Source: an uncultured Bacillota bacterium
GTDB lineage: Bacteria; Bacillota_I; Bacilli_A; RF39; UBA660
Direction: 5' to 3'
Assembly: GCA_946626905.1 (NCBI GenBank)
Contig: CAMOVA010000004.1
Coordinates: forward strand, 1 to 27,690
DNA length: 27,690 nucleotides
A model generated the notes under the pieces. The model did not search any database, had not been told where the DNA came from, and saw only the letters and a program-made list of their open reading frames with translations. Shown here piece by piece: positions 21,713-27,690 of the stretch. A program made the translations under genes and the position numbers. The first letter of the stretch is position 1, and every line of letters begins with the position of its first letter.

Positions 21713-23626
21713 ATGAGAAAGATAATTAAGAAAATGTTGGGGGTAACTTTAAGTACAACAACAATATTAACATCATTTGCACCATTAACTGTTTTAGCAA
21801 ATAGTCCTTATACTGTAACTTTTACTTTTGCAGATGGTTATAATGGTACAACTGAAAAAGGTGATGGAAGTAATTTTGTTATTAATGGTACTAATTATAC
21901 AGAATTAAGACCTAGTAAAGATGGTAATACTAGGGTTGGAACTGCTAATTGTTCAAACGATACTTGTACAATTACTGTAGAGGATGGAACACCATCATAT
22001 CTTATATCAGGACCATTTACTTTTAAACAAGGAGATGAGGTTTTTGATATAAATAGTCCTATTAGTAGTAATATTACTTTACATGTTGAAGCACAACAAC
22101 AAAATCAACAACAACCACAACAACCAATAAATAATAATTACAATGTAACATTTAATGGAACTGTAAGTGGTGGAAATGTAACTTATACAATTGGAGATGC
22201 TACTGTAACAGTAAGTGTTACTGGAAAAAGTATTCCAGCAAGTAAAACACTTGAAGTATCAGCAATTGATACAATTACTTTAAGTGGATTTGATGCAGAT
22301 ACTATGCAAGTTAGAGTTTCTGATAATGATCCAAATCAACAAAACCCATTTGGTATGAACTTAACTGTTGATAATAACGTTGTTCATATTGTAAATCCAA
22401 ATGGTGGAATGCCACCTAGTCTTGATTTTGTGGTAGAAGCTAAAAATAATAATAATAATAACAATAATAATAATGATCCACAAACACAACAACCAGTAAC
22501 TGGAGATCATTTTGATGGAAGAGCATACTTAGTATGGTCATGTAAAAATGGTGGAGTATGTTACAGTGAGTTTACTGATATTCCTTCATTTGATGATGGT
22601 AATAGTACTTTTTATAAAGCATCAGATATTATAGATTCTAGAACAGGAGAACAATTTGATGTGAGTGCTAATAAAAAATTCTTTACTCCTAAAGAATTAT
22701 TTGATGAATGGGTTACTAATAATAGTCCAGTTGATTTTAGTAAACTAGATATTAATAAATTAATAGGAGAAAATGGTATAGATTATCAACCATTAGGAGA
22801 ACCAGAATATGATAATGCATATGTATCATATGGAGATAGAAATTTTAAAGTAGTAGTATACAATGATAATTATAAAGGAATATCTATTGGAGATTTAACT
22901 GAATTAAGTTATTATCCTTCTTCATGGAAAAATCCATTTTTGAGAAGAGATCAATTTGATATTTCAAACACAACTATATTTAAACCAGCAGTGATAGATG
23001 CTATATTACTTGAAAAAACTTTAAATATAAAAGCACTTGATTATAATGGATTTGAAATAACTAAATTAGAAGCAATTGATGTTCCTTCTAATGCTGTAAG
23101 TATTACTAAGGTTAATAATGAATGGAAATTAGTATTTAGTTCAAATTTCTATGATAATGTATTATTTAAAGCAACTGATAATAAAGGTGAAACATCATAT
23201 TTTAGAATAAAAAGATACACTATAGATGGATGGATTAATAATATAGATAACAAACCATATATATATGCTGAATATTTCTATGACAGAAGTAAATCATATA
23301 GTGATTTTGAAATGACAGCTAAAATTGAATATAAAAATGGTAAAACAAAAAATATAAAATTAACTCCATATAAAGGCATAGATGATGGATTGGGTAATAT
23401 AACTGATGCCTATGAAGCTGATGAAGAACATCCTAAATTTGGACCAAGTGGTAAAGGATTAAAGAAAGCATTATTTGTATATAAATTACAAGATAATGAA
23501 GCAAAAACAATAAAAAATATATATTTTAACTTAGAATATAAAGGAAGTACATCTTCAAGTTATGCTGGAGCATTTGCTGGATCAGGTAAAGGTGTTTTAG
23601 CAAACTTATATCAAGGGGAGGAATAA
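21713..23626 (+). CDS. Large secreted protein, 637 aa
   Basis: From ATG 21713 (SD AAGGAGGA) this is a 637-aa protein with a signal peptide (about 1-29; basic start, hydrophobic core, VLA then NS). After it come beta-rich regions with repeat-like NYTVTF/NYNVTFNG openings at about 33 and 142, separated by a Gln/Pro/Asn linker (QQQNQQQPQQP, about 126-138). A poly-Asn linker (ten Asn) near residue 245 precedes a larger module that starts with GRAYLVWSCKNGGVCYSEF, whose two cysteines may form a disulfide. The C-terminus has KYKG-like and Gly/Ala/Ser-rich sequence but no sorting signal or membrane helix. I do not recognise a known domain with confidence. It is followed after one base by a sortase substrate gene and may be held at the surface through that partner (inference). 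Confidence 0.85.
   Translation: MRKIIKKMLGVTLSTTTILTSFAPLTVLANSPYTVTFTFADGYNGTTEKGDGSNFVINGTNYTELRPSKDGNTRVGTANCSNDTCTITVEDGTPSYLISGPFTFKQGDEVFDINSPISSNITLHVEAQQQNQQQPQQPINNNYNVTFNGTVSGGNVTYTIGDATVTVSVTGKSIPASKTLEVSAIDTITLSGFDADTMQVRVSDNDPNQQNPFGMNLTVDNNVVHIVNPNGGMPPSLDFVVEAKNNNNNNNNNNDPQTQQPVTGDHFDGRAYLVWSCKNGGVCYSEFTDIPSFDDGNSTFYKASDIIDSRTGEQFDVSANKKFFTPKELFDEWVTNNSPVDFSKLDINKLIGENGIDYQPLGEPEYDNAYVSYGDRNFKVVVYNDNYKGISIGDLTELSYYPSSWKNPFLRRDQFDISNTTIFKPAVIDAILLEKTLNIKALDYNGFEITKLEAIDVPSNAVSITKVNNEWKLVFSSNFYDNVLFKATDNKGETSYFRIKRYTIDGWINNIDNKPYIYAEYFYDRSKSYSDFEMTAKIEYKNGKTKNIKLTPYKGIDDGLGNITDAYEADEEHPKFGPSGKGLKKALFVYKLQDNEAKTIKNIYFNLEYKGSTSSSYAGAFAGSGKGVLANLYQGEE
22445..22474 (+). repeat. AAT/AAC trinucleotide tract (poly-Asn)
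   Basis: Ten consecutive Asn codons (nine AAT, one AAC) form a simple repeat inside the secreted protein gene. It is a flexible linker and a candidate for in-frame length change by slippage. Confidence 0.9.
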
Positions 23627-23627
23627 T

Positions 23628-24062
23628 ATGAAAAAATTAAAATTATTTATTGTTTCAGTATTATTACTTATTCCATTTACAGTAAATGCAGCTGAACCTA
23701 AAGTAACTTCATTAGATGCTAAAGTTAGTAAAAATGAAATAACATATAATGGTACTATGGAAGATGGGTCTACAGCAGTTATGTGTAAATTATATGATAG
23801 TAAATCAAATGAAATAGATTTATTATCTACACAAGTTGATTCTAATAAATTTGAAGGATCTTTCACAGTTAGTTCAAAAGGTACATATAAAGTATCATGT
23901 GCTAATTATGAAGGTGGAGAAATTACAGAAAAAACAGTTGAAGTAATTAAAGTAAAAAATCCAAAAACAGGAGATAAAATAGTATTATATTTAGTAGTAG
24001 GAATTATCTCATTAGTTGGAGTTGGATGTTTAACATTAAGATTTAAAAAACAAATGAAATAA
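23628..24062 (+). CDS. NPKTG-type cell-wall-anchored protein, 144 aa
   Basis: This 144-aa protein has a signal peptide (about 1-21, cleavage probably after VNA). A single beta-sandwich-like domain follows (about 24-108), with C53 and C91 placed for a possible disulfide. The C-terminus is a sorting signal: NPKTG (111-115), a hydrophobic helix (about 118-136) and the basic tail RFKKQMK. NPxTx motifs are typical of class B sortase substrates, and a class B-like sortase is encoded next door on the opposite strand. GGGGAGGA overlaps the end of the previous gene, so the two are co-transcribed. The domain family is unknown to me. Confidence 0.88.
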   Translation: MKKLKLFIVSVLLLIPFTVNAAEPKVTSLDAKVSKNEITYNGTMEDGSTAVMCKLYDSKSNEIDLLSTQVDSNKFEGSFTVSSKGTYKVSCANYEGGEITEKTVEVIKVKNPKTGDKIVLYLVVGIISLVGVGCLTLRFKKQMK

Positions 24063-24090
24063 AAAAATAAGCGTTAAGCTTATTTTTTTT
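24061..24090. terminator. Bidirectional terminator between surface-protein operon and sortase
   Basis: AATAAGC (24066-24072) pairs with GCTTATT (24078-24084) around GTTAA, with A- and T-runs on the flanks. The sortase stop codon lies in the right arm. Confidence 0.88.
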
Positions 24091-24898
24091 CTCTCTTAAT
24101 TAGTTTGGCATGTAATACAACTCTAGTATTATCATCATAACATGTAGATAGAGTAAGTATTCTATCTGAATCATTAATGTTTGTTTTAAAATTATATGCA
24201 CTTCTTTTTATTAACATATTACCAAATTGTTTAAATTCATTATTACCAAAATTGATTTGTAAATAATCATTTGTTTCTTTTATTTTATATACGCTTATTA
24301 CTTGCCATAAAGTATTTTCATATTCTGTTGACATTCTAATAACATGATTATTAGTTTGTTTAAGCCAATCACTTTTTAAAATGTTTCTTAATGTACCAAA
24401 CATTGTTTTATTTAATCTTCCATGGGCATATATGATGGTATTTTTATTAAATTTATTTATATCATTTCTATAATCAAGAAATACCCATCCAGCACCGTTT
24501 AAAGATTTATCAAAAGAATGATTTAGATAATAATTATTATTAGTTGTTTGAACAAAAGGATAATTTATATTTGTACCTTTAACTTGTATCCATCCAACAG
24601 TATCTTTATTTTGTTTTTTAAGTTTTGTTAAATCTACATCAATTAATTTCATTTTAATAAAATCATAGTATGGGTTATTTTTATTTAAATTATTTTGTTT
24701 AATAACCTCAGTATTTTTATTATCGTTTATTTCGTTAATATCTACAATATTATTAATTTGATTAACAACATCATTAGTTTTTTTATTATCTTTAATCCAG
24801 TTAATTATCTTGATAGAAGAATAAATTAAGATAATTAATAAGATAATTAGAATAATAAAAGATATAATGTTATTCCATTTAAGTTTTCTTTTTTTCAT
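24080..24898 (-). CDS. Class B-like sortase
   Basis: This 272-aa membrane-anchored transpeptidase has an N-terminal helix (about 11-34), an Asn/Lys-rich stalk (35-75) and a sortase domain (about 85-272). The catalytic set is visible: H159 in IIYAHGRLNKTMFG, C253 in LTLSTCYDD and R259. TVGWIQVKGTNINYPFVQ and DYRND match class B sortases (SrtB). Class B enzymes recognise NPxTx motifs, which agrees with the NPKTG protein encoded convergently. Function: cleave the substrate between T and G and link it to peptidoglycan or another amine. It has its own promoter. Gene symbol srtB would be reasonable, but subclass is judged from sequence pattern only. Confidence 0.9.
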   Translation of the reverse strand: MKKRKLKWNNIISFIILIILLIILIYSSIKIINWIKDNKKTNDVVNQINNIVDINEINDNKNTEVIKQNNLNKNNPYYDFIKMKLIDVDLTKLKKQNKDTVGWIQVKGTNINYPFVQTTNNNYYLNHSFDKSLNGAGWVFLDYRNDINKFNKNTIIYAHGRLNKTMFGTLRNILKSDWLKQTNNHVIRMSTEYENTLWQVISVYKIKETNDYLQINFGNNEFKQFGNMLIKRSAYNFKTNINDSDRILTLSTCYDDNTRVVLHAKLIKREKK

Positions 24899-24915
24899 GT
24901 TATCCCTCGTAAATT

Positions 24916-24921
24916 ATTATA
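24916..24921 (-). promoter_or_regulatory. Extended -10 box of the sortase gene
   Basis: On the minus strand TGATATAAT is seen (TATAAT at 24921-24916), 17 nt from the start codon. GAGGGAT is the ribosome binding site. TAACAA 17 bp upstream could be a -35 and would lie in the upstream terminator loop. Confidence 0.6.
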
Positions 24922-24922
24922 T

Positions 24923-24948
24923 CAAAAAAAAGACTATTTTGTTAGTCT
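24923..24948 (-). terminator. Terminator of the ABC transporter operon
   Basis: AGACTA and TAGTCT form a hairpin around a six-base loop. On the minus strand it is followed by eight T residues, placed directly after the permease stop. Confidence 0.85.
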
Positions 24949-25719
24949 TTTTTCTATTCTTAAAACTATATAGTACATAATTACTGATACAATGGCTAGT
25001 AGTGTAATACCAGTCATTACTAAATTAAGATTAAATACTTGTGAACCATAAATAATTAAGTAACCAATACCACGTTTAGAAACTAGAAATTCACCCATAA
25101 TAACACCAATTAATGACATACTTATATTTATCTTTAAAGCACATATAATTGTTTTATAATTACTTGGTAATATTAGTTTTGAAAATATTTGTTTCTTATT
25201 AGCTTTTAAAGATTTAAGTAATAGGATTTTATTATGATCAGTTTTATTGAAACCATCTAAAACATTTATAATAGTTATAATTACAGATATTAATAATGCC
25301 ATTATGATTATAGATTTAATACCAGCTCCAAACCAAACGATTATAATTGGACCTAAAGCTACTTTTGGTAAACTATTTAACATAGTTAAATAAGGTTCAA
25401 CAATTTTAGATATGAATTTATTCCACCACAGAAATGAGGCTATTAAACATCCAATTAATGTGCCTAAACTAAAGCTTATAATAGTCTCATAGATAGTAGT
25501 CCATATATGAATAAAAAGATTATTACTTTGTTTAAGTTTTACTAAACAAGAAATAATTGCTTTAGGACTAGATGTTATAAAAGGATTTATTATTTCTTTA
25601 TCAGATAGTATTTGCCATAAAATAATAATAAATAAAAGAATGATAATTTGAAATAATTTAACAAAGAAATTATATTGTTTAATTTTTTTTAAATAGAGTA
25701 GGTGTTCTTTACTAAACAT
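24934..25719 (-). CDS. ABC transporter permease (NitT/TauT type)
   Basis: This 261-aa permease has a BPD_transp_1 fold with about six membrane helices. The cytoplasmic EAA-like coupling motif is LLLKSLKANKKQIFSKLILP (about residues 167-186). NSLPKVALGPIIIVWFGAGIKS is characteristic of the SsuC/TauC/ThiX group. The ATPase stop overlaps its start by 8 bases. It forms the membrane channel with the ATPase and binding protein encoded just upstream. Ligand not determinable. Confidence 0.93.
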   Translation of the reverse strand: MFSKEHLLYLKKIKQYNFFVKLFQIIILLFIIILWQILSDKEIINPFITSSPKAIISCLVKLKQSNNLFIHIWTTIYETIISFSLGTLIGCLIASFLWWNKFISKIVEPYLTMLNSLPKVALGPIIIVWFGAGIKSIIIMALLISVIITIINVLDGFNKTDHNKILLLKSLKANKKQIFSKLILPSNYKTIICALKINISMSLIGVIMGEFLVSKRGIGYLIIYGSQVFNLNLVMTGITLLAIVSVIMYYIVLRIEKRLTK

Positions 25720-26458
25720 TAAAATCTATATCCTTCCATATTTTTTCATAATAATAATTAAACTTTGGATCTTTTCTATTTTCAATAGGATTTTTTTTAT
25801 TTTCTAGTTTTATATCATAAATTGTTTTAATTTTACAAGGACGGTTTGTTAATACAATTACTTTATCAGACATAGAAACTGCTTCTGCGATATCATGTGT
25901 TACCATAATAGCGCTTTTCTTTTCCTTTTTAATTATTTCATATACATCATTAGAAACTATTAGTCTTGTTTGATAATCAAGAGCACTAAATGGTTCATCT
26001 AATAAAAGTATATTTGGATTAATTGCAAGCGTACGAATAAGTGCGACTCTTTGTCTCATACCACCTGATAAATTATCTGGATATTTATCTTTAAATTCTT
26101 CTAATCCATATTCTTTAAGTAATCTTTTTACATTATCAATATTTGTTTTATTCATTTCATTATTTATTTCTAACCCTAATAAACAATTATTTAATATACT
26201 TCTAAATTCAAACAAACTATCTTCTTGTAACATATATCCTATTTTTGAATTATTTAAATAGGTGATAGAGCCATCACTTTTATCAATTAATCCACATAGA
26301 ATTGAAAGTATAGTAGATTTACCACATCCTGATGGACCAACAATGGAAATAAATTCACCATCTTCTAACGAATAAGAAAAATCATCTACCGCAGGTATTT
26401 CATCATCTTTGGTATGATAGATTTTTCTTAAATTTTTAATATCTAATATTTTTGTCAT
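25712..26458 (-). CDS. ABC transporter ATP-binding protein (NitT/TauT type)
   Basis: This 248-aa ATPase has a complete nucleotide-binding domain: Walker A GPSGCGKST (about 38-46), Q-loop MLQEDSLF, signature LSGGMRQR, Walker B ILLLDEPF and switch His in VTHD. The layout and length match the SsuB/TauB/ThiZ group. Its start overlaps the binding-protein stop by ATGA, and its end overlaps the permease start, so all three are translationally coupled. It powers import by the complex. Confidence 0.95.
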   Translation of the reverse strand: MTKILDIKNLRKIYHTKDDEIPAVDDFSYSLEDGEFISIVGPSGCGKSTILSILCGLIDKSDGSITYLNNSKIGYMLQEDSLFEFRSILNNCLLGLEINNEMNKTNIDNVKRLLKEYGLEEFKDKYPDNLSGGMRQRVALIRTLAINPNILLLDEPFSALDYQTRLIVSNDVYEIIKKEKKSAIMVTHDIAEAVSMSDKVIVLTNRPCKIKTIYDIKLENKKNPIENRKDPKFNYYYEKIWKDIDFNV

Positions 26459-27444
26459 TTAGAAAAAGAATTGTTTACCAATTTTTTAAAAGGAACAAAT
26501 TTATCTAATTCATTATCATTTTTAATTATTTCTTGAATATGATTAAAGTCTTTTTCATTAATATATGTTGTTTTATACCATGCATCAATTTTTTTGTATT
26601 TTTCAATTGAATTAACTAAATCATTGTAAGATACATCTGGAAAGTAATCAGCAATTACTTTAGCTATTTCTTTTGAATCATGTGTATGTACATAATCAAG
26701 TCCCTTATTAATAGCTTTATTAAATCCTTTTATAGTATCAGGATTTTTCTTTATATAACTTAGTTTAGCATTATATGCAGTATAAGGAACATTACCTCCT
26801 AATTCTCCAACAGACGCTACTATGTGTCCATATCCTTGTTTAACTAGGGTAGAGGCACTTGGTTCAAATGCAGTAACATAATCTCCTGTACCACCAATGA
26901 ATGCGCCATTCATAGATGCGAAAGCGATACTAGTATCAAATTTTAAATCTTTTTCAGTATTGATTCCATGCTTATTTAAAGCCCATTTTAATGTCATAGC
27001 TGGCATACCACCTTTTCTACCAGCAATTATGTGTTTTCCTTTTAAATCTTTAACATTAAATTTTTTTGCTTTATTTCTAGAAATTAAAAAGCTACCATCT
27101 TTTTTTGTCATAGCTGCAAAGTTTACTAAATAGTCTTTATTCCCTTGTTTATAAATATAAATAGATTGTTCACTACCACAGAATCCGATTTGAACATCTC
27201 CTGATAAAACAGCAGTAGCAACAGCATCAGCACCAGATGTTAAAATAATATCAACATCTAATCCTTCATCTTCAAAGTATCCTAAAGAATGTGCAACATA
27301 TTGTGGAGCATAAAATACTGAATGAGTTACTTCAGCAACTTTTATTTTCTTCAAACTATTCTTTTTCTTTTTATTTATAGATATAGTTGTACATAAAATA
27401 ATTAAAGCAATAAAAGTAATAACTGTGATTATAATCTTTTTCAA
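26455..27444 (-). CDS. ABC transporter substrate-binding protein (NMT1/THI5-like)
   Basis: This 329-aa binding protein starts with TTG, judged from GGGGGGAT placed 4 bases before it; no nearer ATG fits. An N-terminal hydrophobic helix (about 3-21) is followed by a Lys-rich stretch. There is no proper lipobox: the only Cys (C18) follows Leu. The protein may therefore be held by an uncleaved helix. The mature part matches NMT1/THI5-like proteins: VTHSVFYAPQYVAHSLGYFEDEGLDVDI, VLSGDVQIGFCG and AGRKGGMPAMTLKWAL. Related systems carry thiamine precursors, riboflavin, sulfonates or similar small molecules; none can be chosen here, and no TPP or FMN riboswitch was seen upstream. It is first in the three-gene operon. 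Confidence 0.9.
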   Translation of the reverse strand: MKKIIITVITFIALIILCTTISINKKKKNSLKKIKVAEVTHSVFYAPQYVAHSLGYFEDEGLDVDIILTSGADAVATAVLSGDVQIGFCGSEQSIYIYKQGNKDYLVNFAAMTKKDGSFLISRNKAKKFNVKDLKGKHIIAGRKGGMPAMTLKWALNKHGINTEKDLKFDTSIAFASMNGAFIGGTGDYVTAFEPSASTLVKQGYGHIVASVGELGGNVPYTAYNAKLSYIKKNPDTIKGFNKAINKGLDYVHTHDSKEIAKVIADYFPDVSYNDLVNSIEKYKKIDAWYKTTYINEKDFNHIQEIIKNDNELDKFVPFKKLVNNSFSK

Positions 27445-27470
27445 AATATCCCCCCTTATATTTCTAAATT

Positions 27471-27476
27471 ATTATA
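27471..27476 (-). promoter_or_regulatory. -10 box of the ABC transporter operon
   Basis: TATAAT on the minus strand lies 26 nt from the TTG start. No good -35 is visible. The region up to the tRNA promoter (27477-27534) holds nothing else I can identify. Confidence 0.5.
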
Positions 27477-27534
27477 TGAATTTGATATATTTTGTGAATG
27501 AATAATCCTAATTTTTAAAAAATAAAATTATTTG

Positions 27535-27564
27535 TTGACAAGTTTAATTTATATATGATATAAT
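27535..27564 (+). promoter_or_regulatory. Promoter of tRNA-Ala
   Basis: TTGACA (27535-27540), 18 bp, TATAAT (27559-27564) with extended TGA. Both hexamers are perfect, as expected for a stable RNA gene. Confidence 0.88.
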
Positions 27565-27578
27565 TTTTATGTTCATTT

Positions 27579-27655
27579 GGGGAATTAGCTCAGTTGGCTA
27601 GAGCGCCACGCTTGCACCGTGGAGGTCAAGGGTTCGAATCCCTTATTCTCCACCA
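27579..27655 (+). tRNA. tRNA-Ala (anticodon UGC)
   Basis: A 77-nt cloverleaf with CCA encoded. Acceptor GGGGAAT pairs with ATTCTCC, including the G3-U70 wobble that marks alanine tRNAs. The D-arm is GCTC...GAGC. The anticodon stem CCACG/CGTGG closes the loop CTTGCAC with anticodon TGC. The T-arm is AAGGG-TTCGAAT-CCCTT. Discriminator base A73. It reads GCA and, by wobble, the other GCN codons. Confidence 0.98.
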
Positions 27656-27664
27656 TATGAAATT

Positions 27665-27690
27665 AAAAAGAACTGAAAAGTTCTTTTTTT
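27665..27690 (+). terminator. Terminator after tRNA-Ala
   Basis: AAAAAGAACT (27665-27674) pairs with AGTTCTTTTT (27679-27688) around a GAAA tetraloop; T residues continue to the window edge. The tRNA is therefore probably a single-gene transcript. Confidence 0.9.

Noticed and set aside
23600..23660. The 637-aa and 144-aa surface proteins as one gene split by a frameshift
   Set aside because: The second protein has its own SD and a complete signal peptide, so they are two genes.
27445..27534. TPP or other riboswitch before the ABC transporter
   Set aside because: The leader is about 20 nt from the predicted start site, far too short, and no THI-box-like sequence was seen.
1..27690. Mobile element, phage, CRISPR or defence island
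   Set aside because: No transposase, integrase, phage gene, regular direct-repeat array or nuclease cassette was found; gene content is mostly core.

Overview
The window is very AT-rich, bacterial and densely packed. Coding is standard: UGG encodes Trp and UGA is used as a stop. Most transcription units end in short A/T-flanked hairpins with T-runs. A T-box leader, Spo0A, a YeeI-type YebC, ribonuclease Y and a class B sortase point to a low-GC Firmicute of class Bacilli. The extreme AT content and short genes suggest an uncultivated gut lineage of the RF39/Erysipelotrichales kind; that placement is inference.

Layout. 1-2.6 kb: the 3' part of tgt, a convergent DUF3792 membrane protein, a DUF421/YetF membrane protein, and nfo (endonuclease IV). 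2.6-4.3 kb: rny alone, with an inverted repeat at its promoter. 4.3-8.4 kb: one operon in which pgk and tpiA flank a flippase-like membrane protein and a GT4 glycosyltransferase resembling diacylglycerol glucosyltransferases. 8.4-9.3 kb: spo0A alone, preceded by a perfect 0A box. 9.3-13.7 kb: a Cps2A-type LCP protein, yebC and tex. 13.7-15.7 kb: an unrecognised 216-aa protein, then an XRE regulator fused to a DUF2975-like membrane domain that overlaps an 84-aa partner gene. 15.7-18.8 kb: a TIGR01212 radical SAM gene (minus strand), a YfcC/DcuC-type transporter and a DUF45/YgjP metallopeptidase. 18.8-21.6 kb: valS under a valine T-box. 21.6-24.9 kb: a cell-surface module of a 637-aa secreted protein, a 144-aa NPKTG-anchored protein and a convergent class B sortase. 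24.9-27.5 kb: a three-gene NitT/TauT-type ABC transporter (minus strand). 27.5-27.7 kb: tRNA-Ala(UGC) and its terminator.

Most of the window is housekeeping. The parts that invite a second look are the NPKTG/sortase B surface module, the glycolipid pair embedded between two glycolytic genes, the unusual phosphate-loop residues of the TPI, the XRE-DUF2975 fusion with its small partner, the unknown 216-aa protein, and a recurring promoter layout in which the -10 box lies only about 15-21 nt from the start codon. I saw no mobile element, CRISPR array, rRNA or phage gene. No gene-free stretch exceeds 300 bases; the longest is the T-box leader.
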